From positions 811,394-875,393 of the forward strand of contig NZ_LN812103.1 in assembly GCF_000942395.1 (NCBI RefSeq): a stretch of DNA of 64,000 nt. Reading direction: 5' to 3'. This document shows, piece after piece, positions 25,538 to 34,667 of this stretch (position 1 is its first letter; each line of letters begins with the position of its first letter). The position numbers were made by a program, and so were the translations under genes. The notes under the pieces are model-generated. The model did not search any database and was not told the origin of the DNA. It saw nothing but the letters and a program-made list of their open reading frames with translations. The stretch comes from Risungbinella massiliensis. Lineage in GTDB: Bacteria; Bacillota; Bacilli; Thermoactinomycetales; Thermoactinomycetaceae.

Positions 25538-26284
25538 TATAATTCCTCCTCTAAATTCTTTTATTTTCGTGATGGATTAAGCGTAATTTTCAAAGGACAA
25601 CATCTATTTCCGCTCTAATTTTTATCTTTGGAAATCCCAAGATATTGAAGAGTTTCAGATGAAGTGGAATGATAAAAGTGTTTTCAAGTAATGAAATAGC
25701 AACTCCTTATTTGTACATATAGGATTAGTTACAATTCTTTTTCTTTTAACTACTCTCTTTATATTGAATGGAAAAATGAAATAAGCTAACTTTGCTTATG
25801 TTTTTATAGCTTCTACATATTGCATATGTAACATTCCATTCGGGAGTTGTTTATCAAAAGATTTCATTTGGATTTGTTATAATGGTATCCAAAAAAATAT
25901 TTCAAAACATCGGCTGACATTTTAAGGAATAGACCCCCTGCTTTTAAGCGGAAACTCTAAATCAAATAAAAAAATAAAATTACTATTTTCTTAGTGTTCC
26001 GAATGAACAGCTGATTTATGTTGGAATCTATTTATTTTACTAATTTTAGATTTTTGTTTTGGGTATTAAAACAACAATAATTTTAGTTAAATTTTCAGAT
26101 CTATTAACGTAATTGTCAAAATTAACAGAATAATATAAAATGTGATTAGAATATCAAAAGGGGGGATGAAATACACTTACTTTGTTTTTCATTGCTCTAC
26201 TAATCTACGAAACTAACATACTTTTCGTTTCAGAAATATTTCTTCGGATTTGCCTTTTTATAATCAAAACTAAGGGGGAATTTG
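25538..26284. other. Gene-free AT-rich region between khtTU and the first thermitase gene
   Basis: About 750 nt without a convincing gene. The left part should hold the khtT promoter (minus strand). The right part holds the candidate thermitase-1 promoter TTGTCA (26113-26118), 15-bp spacer, TATAAA (26134-26139), and a purine-rich AAAAGGGGGG (26156-26165). The same layout recurs upstream of the second thermitase gene. An isolated TATAAT at 25878 has no clear -35. Confidence 0.5.
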
Positions 26285-27460
26285 ATGAAACGTTTTCTGT
26301 CCATGTTTATGGTGTTGATGTTAGTTGCGTTATTAGTCGTACCTGCCTCTGTTTCTGCTGATTCACAAGTAGACTCAGCAGCTTCTAAGTATGTTCCAGG
26401 TGAGTTAATTGTGAAGTTCAAAGATGGAGTTATGTCTGCTCAATCTGACTCTTTGCATAAGAAAAACAAAACAAAAGTGAAAGAAAAAAGTACCAAGTTA
26501 GGTGTAGAAGTAGTTGAGTTTGATAAAAAGACTTCTGTTGAAGCGATGATGAAAAAATATAAGCACGACCCAAATGTGGAATATGTAGAGCCTAACTACT
26601 ATTTCCACGCTAGTTGGATTCCCAATGACCCTTATTTTAGTACTCAACAATGGGGTCCACAAAAAATTCAAGCACCAGCAGCTTGGGATATTACGAGAAG
26701 TAGCAGTAGTGTCAAAATCGCTATTGTAGATACTGGTGTGCAATCTAATCACCCAGATCTAAGTGGGAAAGTGATAAATGGATATGACTTTGTAGATAAT
26801 GACACGATCGCACAAGACGGAAACGGACATGGTACACACTGTGCGGGAATTGCTGCCGCGCTCACCAATAATGGGGTAGGAATCTCTGGTGTTGCACCGA
26901 ATGCACAAATTTTAGCAGTTCGTGTTCTAGATAATAATGGTAGTGGTACATTGTTAGATGTGGCGGATGGAATTATTTTCTCCGCAGATAGCAATGCACA
27001 AGTTATTAGCTTAAGCCTAGGTGGAAGTTCTGGAACCCAAACGTTAAAGAATGCTGTTGACTATGCTTGGAATAACGGATCTGTTGTAGTTGCAGCTGCT
27101 GGAAACAGTGGTTCGACAAGCCCAAGTTATCCTGCTTATTACACCAACTCCATTGCTGTCGCTTCCACCGATTCCAATGATGTAAAATCCTACTTCTCCA
27201 ATTATGGTAGCAGCTGGGTAGATGTTACTGCACCAGGTTCTGGGATCTATTCTACCTACACAGGTAGCAGCTATCGTTCCTTGAGTGGTACGTCTATGGC
27301 AACTCCGCATGTTGCAGGGATCGCTGCCCTACTCGCAGCCCAAGGGAAAAATAACCAACAAATTCGAGCTGCCATTGAGAACTCAGCTGATAAAATTTCG
27401 GGAACAGGTACCTACTGGAAATACGGTCGTGTCAATGCATACAAGGCTGTCACCTACTAA
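26285..27460 (+). CDS. Secreted thermitase-like subtilisin (copy 1)
   Basis: S8 serine protease of 392 codons. Signal peptide in residues 1-25 (KRFLSMFMVLMLVALLVVP, then SVSADS); I9-like propeptide to about residue 110 (PGELIVKFKDG ... DPNVEYVEPNY); mature part starts near WIPNDPYF, as in thermitase YTPNDPYF. Catalytic triad Asp149 (IVDTGVQSNHPDL), His182 (NGHGTHCAG), Ser337 (GTSMATPHVAG), oxyanion Asn in AAAGNSG. A single Cys beside the His is as in thermitase. ATG 26285 has AAGGGGGAATTTG upstream, preferred to TTG 26282. Tandem paralogue downstream. Confidence 0.95.
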   Translation: MKRFLSMFMVLMLVALLVVPASVSADSQVDSAASKYVPGELIVKFKDGVMSAQSDSLHKKNKTKVKEKSTKLGVEVVEFDKKTSVEAMMKKYKHDPNVEYVEPNYYFHASWIPNDPYFSTQQWGPQKIQAPAAWDITRSSSSVKIAIVDTGVQSNHPDLSGKVINGYDFVDNDTIAQDGNGHGTHCAGIAAALTNNGVGISGVAPNAQILAVRVLDNNGSGTLLDVADGIIFSADSNAQVISLSLGGSSGTQTLKNAVDYAWNNGSVVVAAAGNSGSTSPSYPAYYTNSIAVASTDSNDVKSYFSNYGSSWVDVTAPGSGIYSTYTGSSYRSLSGTSMATPHVAGIAALLAAQGKNNQQIRAAIENSADKISGTGTYWKYGRVNAYKAVTY

Positions 27461-27511
27461 AAACAGTTTGATATACCAACAGTTGAGTATATAGGGGATG
27501 TTAAATGAACA

Positions 27512-27549
27512 GGTCACTATTCAAAGCGGATAGTGACTTTTCTTTTGCA
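27512..27549 (+). terminator. Terminator after thermitase copy 1
   Basis: GTCACTATTC / GATAGTGAC stem with T-rich tail; nearly the same hairpin follows copy 2. Confidence 0.88.
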
Positions 27550-27944
27550 GTGTGTCTTCAGTGTGAGGAATAATGTTCAGGTTCTAGGCCAAAGCGCGAA
27601 GTGTACTATTAGACTAAGATAAGGTCCTCTGTGAGATGTGGAGGAGGGCAAGAACATGACTTTAATATAGATATGGAGACTTGAATAATACGAGATGGCT
27701 CAGGTTAAATGATCGTTAGTTTCAAGTAATATTTTATTAAAAAATGAAATAGTTATAATTATATTTTAATTCTGAAAATATAATTGTTATAATTAACAGA
27801 ATCATATAAAATACAGTTAGAAAAACATAAGGGGGTGCAATGAATCAGTCTTTCTTCTAACCATCATACAAATAAATGCACCTTTCATTGTGGGACTATT
27901 TCTTCCGAGTTGCCTTTCTACGATCAAATCAAAGGGGGCATTTG
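27550..27944. other. Intergenic region upstream of thermitase copy 2
   Basis: No gene seen. Contains the duplicated promoter candidate TTGTTA (27784-27789), 15-bp spacer, TATAAA (27805-27810), and AAGGGGGTG (27829-27837) near the expected 5' end of the mRNA. The last 45 nt before the ribosome site match the copy-1 leader (TATTTCTTC, GTTGCCTTT and similar). Confidence 0.5.
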
Positions 27945-29117
27945 ATGAAACGTTTTCTATCCATGTTTATGGTGTTGATGTTAGTCGCATTGTTAGTGGT
28001 TCCTGTTTCTGTTTCAGCTGATTCACATGCAGATACGACAGTATCTCAATATGCTCCAGGTGAGTTAATTGTGAAGTTTAAAGATGGAATTATGTCTGCC
28101 CAATCTGACTCTTTGCATAAGAAAAACAAAACAAAAGTGAAAGAAAAAAGTACTAAGTTAGGTGTGGAAGTAGTTGAGTTTGATAAAAAGACTTCTGTTG
28201 AAGAGATGATGAAAAAATATAAGCAAGATCCAAATGTAGAATATGTAGAACCTAACTACTATTTCCATGCAACTTGGATTCCAAATGACCCTTATTTTGG
28301 TACTCAACAATGGGGTCCACAAAAAATTCAAGCACCAGCAGCTTGGGATATTACAAGAAGTAGCAGTAGCGTAAAAATTGCTATTGTAGATACTGGTGTG
28401 CAATCTAACCACCCAGATCTGAGTGGGAAAGTGATTAATGGATATGACTTTGTAGATAATGACACGATCGCTCAGGATGGAAATGGACATGGTACCCATT
28501 GTGCGGGAATTGCTGCCGTACTCACCAATAATGGGGTAGGAATCTCTGGTGTGGCTCCTGATGCACAAATTTTAGCAGTTCGTGTTCTAGACAATAACGG
28601 TAGCGGAACGTTGCTAGATGTTGCAGATGGAATTATCTTCTCTGCAGACAGCAATGCCCAAGTCATCAGTTTAAGTCTGGGTGGAAGTACTGGAAGCAAA
28701 ACATTAAAGAATGCAGTTGACTATGCTTGGAATAAAGGTTCCGTCATTGTTGCAGCAGCAGGAAACAGCGGTAATAAACAACGACACTATCCAGCTTATT
28801 ATGCTAATTCTATCGCCGTTGCTTCCACCGATTCCAATGATGAAAAATCGTATTTCTCTACCTACGGTAATTGGGTAGATGTTACTGCTCCAGGTTCTGG
28901 TATCTACTCTACCTATATTGGTAGCAGCTATCGTTCCTTGAGTGGTACATCTATGGCAACTCCGCATGTTGCAGGTATAGCTGCCTTACTCGCAGCTCAA
29001 GGGAAAAATAACCAACAAATTCGAGCTGCCATCGAGAAAACTGCTGATCAAATTCCAGGAACTGGTACCTATTGGAGATTCGGTCGTGTCAATGCATACA
29101 AGGCTGTCACCTACTAA
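27945..29117 (+). CDS. Secreted thermitase-like subtilisin (copy 2)
   Basis: Paralogue of the upstream protease with the same signal peptide, propeptide and thermitase-like mature part; triad motifs IVDTGVQSNHPDL, NGHGTHCAG and GTSMATPHVAG are intact. It differs in the mid-mature surface region (GNKQRHYPAYY instead of GSTSPSYPAYY, and a shorter YFSTYGNWVDV), which may shift substrate range. The frame is open from 27876, but ATG 27945 matches copy 1 and has AAAGGGGGCATTTG before it. Promoter, leader and terminator were duplicated with it (unit about 1.66 kb). Confidence 0.95.
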   Translation: MKRFLSMFMVLMLVALLVVPVSVSADSHADTTVSQYAPGELIVKFKDGIMSAQSDSLHKKNKTKVKEKSTKLGVEVVEFDKKTSVEEMMKKYKQDPNVEYVEPNYYFHATWIPNDPYFGTQQWGPQKIQAPAAWDITRSSSSVKIAIVDTGVQSNHPDLSGKVINGYDFVDNDTIAQDGNGHGTHCAGIAAVLTNNGVGISGVAPDAQILAVRVLDNNGSGTLLDVADGIIFSADSNAQVISLSLGGSTGSKTLKNAVDYAWNKGSVIVAAAGNSGNKQRHYPAYYANSIAVASTDSNDEKSYFSTYGNWVDVTAPGSGIYSTYIGSSYRSLSGTSMATPHVAGIAALLAAQGKNNQQIRAAIEKTADQIPGTGTYWRFGRVNAYKAVTY

Positions 29118-29169
29118 AAACAGTTTGATATACAAATAGTTAAGTAGATAGGGAATGAATAAGAACCTA

Positions 29170-29204
29170 AAAAGTCGCTATTCAAAGTGGATAGTGACTT
29201 TTTT
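29170..29204 (+). terminator. Terminator after thermitase copy 2
   Basis: AAAAAGTCGCTATTC / GGATAGTGACTTTTT stem, duplicated from copy 1. Confidence 0.88.
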
Positions 29205-29351
29205 GTGTGATCAAAATTTTATCTTAAAAAAATGAAAAAGAGGCTCGCAGAGTACCAGTTGATTTGCAACGTGCTAGGGAAATCGTGCTACTGGTTAAGG
29301 GCCAATAGGAAAAATGAAATAAGTTAGTATATATACTAACTCTACAAAGAG

Positions 29352-29395
29352 AAAAAGGACCCTGCTGTATCCCAGATGCAGAAAGTCCTTTTTAT
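29352..29395 (-). terminator. Terminator of the ankyrin-repeat gene (works in both directions)
   Basis: AAAAAGGAC ... CTGC ... GCAG ... GTCCTTTTT. The symmetrical A/T runs give a T-tail on either strand; the minus-strand gene stops 15 nt away. Confidence 0.85.
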
Positions 29396-29409
29396 GAATA
29401 TTAGTATCT

Positions 29410-31230
29410 CTATTGAAAAAAATCAGATGCCCAAACTTCTTCTAGACCTCTTAGTTGGCATTCGTTTAGATATTGGTTTAATCGTTGGAAATTGTTTGAT
29501 TTTGTTTGATTGGAGTACGTGAATAATATATCGCCACTAGTTGCTACATAATAATCGTAGGTTTCATTTTGAGCTCTCCAATAATCATAGTAATAAGAAA
29601 CGATTTGTTCTTCCATTTCTTTAGAGCATCGAATATGCACTTGGGTCCAGTTATAGTCTGAATCTAGGTCCCATGATCGAATCATCGAAAGAAGATATTG
29701 AGGATTGGTTGGATGAAATGCTAGTGTATGTTCCACAGAGAATTCTTCAGCGAATGAAAGGTCCTTTTCTAAAAGTCCATGTTCATTGAAAGAAAAATGT
29801 TTTACTTGGTCTTGATCTAAATAATAACTTGTTTGGTAAATCGATGAGAAGCCGAATTTTTTGGCAAATGCGATAAAATCTTTTAATCGAAAACGGAAAA
29901 AGACCCAATTATTGATATCATCTATATGATAAATATTTAGCAAATTGTTTTGCAGATCAAAGATAGATTGCTTGCCTTCCTCTGAACTCAATGGTTTCTC
30001 AATTTTGGGTAAATCTTGATTCTGTTCAGCGAAATAGGTGTCAAACATTTGACAAATTGAGGTTCGTAATTTCATTACAGCATACTGATATGGTGTTAAT
30101 CCCAATTGATCTTCGACAGTGGGATCGGCACCATTATGTAAAAGAATCTCTAATAAAGCTTTATTATTATTTATTACCGCAATATGTAAAGGGGTAAGTC
30201 CATCTGAGTTTTTTTGATTGACGTCTGCTCCTAATTGGATTAACAAATCTACTATTGGCTGATTTCGAATGTCGATTGCTTTGTGAAGAGGTGACTCATT
30301 ATGATGAATATAATGAAGGAGTTCGGGCTTTTTTTGAACTAACATTTCTACGATTCTCAGGTGGTTTTGATTGGTCTGATCAGGTCGTCTGATTGCATCA
30401 TGAAGAAGATATTTTTTATCAAGTGGAGCACCATAGTCAATATATTCTTGGACTAAGGTACTATCACCCACGTTCACAATCGCTTCCCACAATGCCGTAT
30501 CTAAATTTTCTGGAGTTGCTTTTGTATCGTAAGAGTGTAATAAACGTGCAGTTCCTACATTGTAAACTTCTCTATATAGATTGGGATGAAGATTTGGGTT
30601 GGCGCCGTGTTCTAGCAACAAGCGAGCGATCTCTACATAGCCGATATATACGGCATGACGAAGCGGAGTTTTATAATGGTCATCTAGCATGTAATCCTCA
30701 TGGTTTAGTAGATTGGGATCAACACCTGCTTGGAGTAGATAGCGAATTACTTCTGTCTTTCCTTTTTCGGCTGCTACATAGATTGATAAGTTATGCAGAG
30801 AAGGATCGAAGTCTAAGGGTTGTGGATCAGTGTCTAAAAGGTATGCAATCTCAGGAGTGATGGCGAGTTGCAAAGGTGTCTGCTCCCAACGGTTTTTTGT
30901 TTGGCGATCAGCACCAAGTGATAGGAGCTCTGTTACTACCTCTTTATGTCCAGCCAATGCGGCAAAATGCAGAGGTGTATTATTTTGGTCGTCCATCACA
31001 TGAAGGTCTAGCCCTAGCTCAACGAGCAGACATGCTTTATCAGCAGAACCAACTAGGTGTAATAAACTAACTTGGTACAACTCCTCTTTTACTCCAACTG
31101 TTTTCTGATGTAAATGTTGTGGATGTTCCAGCAATCTCTCTCTCAGTTCTTCTACAGAACCACTGATCACGAGCCGACAAGTATCCCAAAATACAGGATC
31201 ATCTTTTTTGATTTTATTTACGATGTTCAT
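29410..31230 (-). CDS. Ankyrin-repeat protein with unknown C-terminal domain
   Basis: A 606-residue cytoplasmic protein. After a 50-residue helical N-terminus, about eight ankyrin repeats run to about residue 410 (NNTPLHFAALAGHKEVVTEL, KTPLRHAVYIGYVEIARLL, DGLTPLHIAVINNNKALLEI). The last 185 residues are not ankyrin and are rich in aromatic residues (WDLDSDYNWTQVHIRCSKEM, SYYYDYWRAQNETYDYYV); no family recognised. No signal peptide or membrane segment. ATG 31230 has CTGGAGGATT upstream. A LexA-type palindrome lies 55 nt upstream. Likely a protein-protein interaction scaffold; partner unknown. Confidence 0.85.
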   Translation of the reverse strand: MNIVNKIKKDDPVFWDTCRLVISGSVEELRERLLEHPQHLHQKTVGVKEELYQVSLLHLVGSADKACLLVELGLDLHVMDDQNNTPLHFAALAGHKEVVTELLSLGADRQTKNRWEQTPLQLAITPEIAYLLDTDPQPLDFDPSLHNLSIYVAAEKGKTEVIRYLLQAGVDPNLLNHEDYMLDDHYKTPLRHAVYIGYVEIARLLLEHGANPNLHPNLYREVYNVGTARLLHSYDTKATPENLDTALWEAIVNVGDSTLVQEYIDYGAPLDKKYLLHDAIRRPDQTNQNHLRIVEMLVQKKPELLHYIHHNESPLHKAIDIRNQPIVDLLIQLGADVNQKNSDGLTPLHIAVINNNKALLEILLHNGADPTVEDQLGLTPYQYAVMKLRTSICQMFDTYFAEQNQDLPKIEKPLSSEEGKQSIFDLQNNLLNIYHIDDINNWVFFRFRLKDFIAFAKKFGFSSIYQTSYYLDQDQVKHFSFNEHGLLEKDLSFAEEFSVEHTLAFHPTNPQYLLSMIRSWDLDSDYNWTQVHIRCSKEMEEQIVSYYYDYWRAQNETYDYYVATSGDILFTYSNQTKSNNFQRLNQYLNECQLRGLEEVWASDFFQ

Positions 31231-31285
31231 ATAATCCTCCAGTAATGTGGTGAAAATATTGAAACTGCAAGTATTTGATCAATAA

Positions 31286-31297
31286 GAACATTTGTTC
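31286..31297. promoter_or_regulatory. LexA/DinR-like box upstream of the ankyrin gene
   Basis: On the minus strand the sequence is GAAC-AAAT-GTTC, fitting the core GAAC-RNRY-GTTC of the Gram-positive LexA box. It is part of a 45-nt segment repeated at 31743-31787. Confidence 0.5.
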
Positions 31298-31343
31298 TAT
31301 TCTAGTCTAGCACAAAACAAAGTTATTAGGGAATAGACTTATC

Positions 31344-31700
31344 CTAATGGATTTTTTCCAAAGCGTCCCCATAATATTGGGAATAATTTATCCAATCATC
31401 TTCTTCCCAATCAAATTCGATCTCGTCCGCTGGCTTTAGTCCTTTTTTGTCGAGTTCTTCCAACATCTCCTCGTATATGTCATCATCCCAGTCAGTATCA
31501 CCTGTCTTTTTCAGCGAATAGGCCTCTAATCCTACTGAAAGTAAGTCTTCATTTTGCGGAAATCCTTCCTCATCTAAATAGGAATTCAAAGTCCAAAATT
31601 TCCCCCATTGCTTTTTGGGTTAGTACCTCTGTCAACCACTCTGTCTAATTCTCGAATTTTCGATATCTTCAATTAAACTCCAGAATTCTCTTTTATCCAA
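31344..31700 (-). pseudogene. Decayed DUF4240-like gene
   Basis: On the minus strand TTG 31700, behind AGGGAGAG, starts MDKREFWSLIEDIENS, the typical opening of DUF4240 proteins, then stops after 22 codons. The next frame continues WLTEVLTQKAMGEILDFEF and stops again. The third piece (31344-31589) is an open frame of 81 codons with NEDLLSVGLEAYSLKKTGD and an acidic C-terminus, resembling the end of DUF4240 proteins; the central part is missing. The piece alone could be read as a small acidic ORF from TTG 31589, but the order of the fragments points to a frameshifted, internally deleted gene. Confidence 0.6.
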
Positions 31701-31743
31701 TGTGTTCTCTCCCTTTCTCTGATATAATAGAAATATCGAAAGG

Positions 31744-31755
31744 GAACGTTTGTTC
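31744..31755. promoter_or_regulatory. LexA/DinR-like box between the DUF4240 pseudogene and the GyrI-like gene
   Basis: Minus-strand sequence AGAAC-AAAC-GTTCC matches the B. subtilis LexA consensus CGAACRNRYGTTYC at all but the first base. It sits upstream of both the minus-strand pseudogene and the plus-strand gene at 31799. Confidence 0.5.
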
Positions 31756-31798
31756 TATATTAGTCTAACAGAAAGACAAACTTATTTGGAGGTTTTGA

Positions 31799-32290
31799 AT
31801 GATGTCTATATCCATAACAGAGAGTAGAGTCATACTACTTCATTCTTTCACATTGATCGGGACTTCTAAGACCACAAGCAATACAGCAGAAATGAGTGGC
31901 AATGGGATCATTGCAAAACAATGGGAAAATTTTTATCAAAACAATATACATGCCCAAATACTAAATAAAAAAGATACTTCCATTCTTGCGTTATATACAG
32001 ACTATGAATCAGATGAGACGGGAAGCTATACTTATGCTCTTGGTGCACAAGTAGAGGATACTGTTGATGTACCAGAAGGTATGGAGAAAATTATCATTCC
32101 ACCAGCCAAGTATGTGGTTTTCACTACTAGCAAAGGACCGCTTCAAGAAGTGAGTGTCGAGGCGTGGAAATATATTTGGGAATGGTCGAAACAAAATGAG
32201 CGAGCTTTTTTAGCTGACTTTGAGGTCTATGACGAGCGAGCAAGTGATCCGCAAAATGCGCAGGTAGACATATACATATCGATTAAATAA
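31799..32290 (+). CDS. Stand-alone GyrI-like effector-binding protein
   Basis: A 163-residue single-domain protein of the GyrI/AraC effector-binding superfamily (integron-cassette Cass2-like). Segments: ILLHSFTLIGTSKTTS, ALYTDYESDETGSYTYALG, then IIPPAKYVVFTTSKGP and EAWKYIWEWSKQNERAFLADFEVYDER in pieces. Such proteins bind cationic or amphipathic small molecules or serve as ligand sensors; no DNA-binding part is present. The start is ATG 31799 or the adjacent 31802 behind TTTGGAGGT. Possibly SOS-linked through the upstream LexA-like box, but that box may serve the other strand. Confidence 0.82.
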   Translation: MMSISITESRVILLHSFTLIGTSKTTSNTAEMSGNGIIAKQWENFYQNNIHAQILNKKDTSILALYTDYESDETGSYTYALGAQVEDTVDVPEGMEKIIIPPAKYVVFTTSKGPLQEVSVEAWKYIWEWSKQNERAFLADFEVYDERASDPQNAQVDIYISIK

Positions 32291-32374
32291 GCTACGCCAT
32301 CCAACTAAATATCAGATTAAGTTCCCGCTTCAATTTTCGCAATCCATCTTCTTTTCCTTTTATTCGAGAACCCT

Positions 32375-32403
32375 TTGACAAAATCCGACTCCTCCTGCAT
32401 AAT
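32375..32403 (+). promoter_or_regulatory. SigA promoter of the pyr operon
   Basis: TTGACA (32375-32380), 17-bp spacer, CATAAT (32398-32403): consensus -35 and five of six at -10. Confidence 0.9.
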
Positions 32404-32415
32404 AGCTATAGTTAA

Positions 32416-33111
<696 letters not shown>

Positions 33112-33133
33112 TAGTGGAACCCTTTTAATAGAC

Positions 33134-33223
33134 AGTCCCGTGAGACTGGCAAAGGGAGATACACACTTAGCAGGAAATTAGTGTGCGATCTGTCTCTTTG
33201 CCATGCGGTAAAGAGCTTTTTTT
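33134..33223 (+). promoter_or_regulatory. Second PyrR-dependent attenuator, between pyrR and pyrP
   Basis: AGTCCCGTGAGACT (33134-33147), one mismatch to the PyrR loop, then terminator CTCTTTGCC / GGTAAAGAG with seven T residues (33194-33223). Confidence 0.9.
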
Positions 33224-33256
33224 ATGCCGCAAAGCAAACAAAAGGAGATGGAATAG

Positions 33257-34654
33257 ATGAAAAAGATGCAGATGCGGATGGATGTACACGAGAAGCCAAA
33301 ATGGCATCAATGGATTTTACTTAGCTTTCAGCACTTATTCGCCATGTTTGGAGCAACGATATTGGTCCCGATTTTGACAGGGCTAGAACCAGCAATTGCC
33401 CTTCTGGCAAGTGGGATTGGGACACTTGCTTACCTGATCGTCACAAAAGGGCAAATACCAGCCTATCTTGGATCTTCCTTTGCCTTCATCGTCCCGTTGA
33501 TTACGGTAGGACAGAATGGAACACACATCGGAGAAGCGATGTTTGGGTGTTTGCTAGTCGGGATCACTTTTGGAATTGTCTCCTTGGTTATCTATAAAGC
33601 AGGGGTAGGCTGGCTCAATAAGATTCTCCCACCAGTCGTAATTGGCTCTGTTGTCATCGTAATCGGTTTGGCACTTGCAGGTACGGCAGTAGATATGGCT
33701 TCCAAAGAGACTGTAACCCAAGCAATGCCAAAATCAGCGCAGGAGTGGCAAGCGCTGGGTGGCGCAATTCAAGGTGTTGACCCATCAGCAGGAACAGTAA
33801 CGGTAAAACAATACTCCTTGACGGCATTTTTAGTAGCACTTGCTACCTTGATCCTATCGATCGTAGCATCCATCTTCTTTCGTGGATTTTTCAATGTCAT
33901 CCCAGTTTTGATCGGAATTGTCGGTGGTACGGTGATTGCTTACTTCGCTGGAATGGTAGATTTCACGCCAGTGATGGAAGCAAAATGGTTCGCTATGCCT
34001 GAGTTTACGAGTCCGGTTGTCTCATGGAAAGCTGCATGGATTATCGTACCAGTTACTTTGGTTGTGATAGCAGAGCATATTGGACACATAGTGGTAACGA
34101 GTAACGTCATGGGACGTGATCTCACGAAGAAGCCTGGTCTTCATCGCTCACTCTTGGGTGATGGAATCTCGACTACCATCTCCTCGCTACTAGGTGGGCC
34201 TCCTTCTACCACTTACGGAGAAAACATCGGTGTGATGGCAATCACTCGAATCTTTAGTGTCTGGGTGATCGGGGGAGCAGCGGTAATGGCAATTGCTTTC
34301 TCCTTCATCGGAAAATTATCGGCTCTAATCCAGACCATCCCTACACCAGTCATGGGAGGCGTCTCCATCCTGCTCTTTGGGATAATCGCTTCATCCGGTC
34401 TACGAATGTTGATCGAAAATCGTGTCGACTTAAATGAAAAACGTAATCTTGTGATCGCTTCGGTGATCTTGGTAATCGGAATCGGTGGAGCAATACTGAA
34501 ATTAACCGCTATCCATTTGGAGCTAGAAGGTATGGCTCTGGCAACAATCGTCGGGATTCTACTCAACTTAATCTTGCCAAAGTCTGCTGAGGAAAAAGCA
34601 GAAGAGAACAAACAAGATGGTGCAGTAAATTCTCCTGCTACAGATTTAGCCTAA
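33257..34654 (+). CDS. pyrP: Uracil permease
   Basis: NCS2/UraA-type uracil:proton symporter with about 14 hydrophobic helices, 465 aa. N-terminal QWILLSFQHLFAMFGATILVP, then GSSFAFIVPL, the conserved VVIAEHIGHI segment and GGPPSTTYGENIGVMAIT, characteristic of UraA. ATG 33257 has AAAAGGAGATGG. It brings in uracil for salvage and is placed after the second attenuator as in Bacillus. Confidence 0.96.
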   Translation: MKKMQMRMDVHEKPKWHQWILLSFQHLFAMFGATILVPILTGLEPAIALLASGIGTLAYLIVTKGQIPAYLGSSFAFIVPLITVGQNGTHIGEAMFGCLLVGITFGIVSLVIYKAGVGWLNKILPPVVIGSVVIVIGLALAGTAVDMASKETVTQAMPKSAQEWQALGGAIQGVDPSAGTVTVKQYSLTAFLVALATLILSIVASIFFRGFFNVIPVLIGIVGGTVIAYFAGMVDFTPVMEAKWFAMPEFTSPVVSWKAAWIIVPVTLVVIAEHIGHIVVTSNVMGRDLTKKPGLHRSLLGDGISTTISSLLGGPPSTTYGENIGVMAITRIFSVWVIGGAAVMAIAFSFIGKLSALIQTIPTPVMGGVSILLFGIIASSGLRMLIENRVDLNEKRNLVIASVILVIGIGGAILKLTAIHLELEGMALATIVGILLNLILPKSAEEKAEENKQDGAVNSPATDLA

Positions 34655-34667
34655 GGGGGACAAGCGG

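Noticed and set aside
26166-26216. 17-codon leader ORF before thermitase 1
   Set aside because: The G-run touches the ATG, too close to act as its ribosome site, and the second copy has only a six-codon frame there; not conserved as a peptide.
31344-31589. 81-codon acidic frame as an independent gene
   Set aside because: Its start would be TTG 13 nt or more from any ribosome site, and upstream fragments show it is the tail of a broken DUF4240-like gene.
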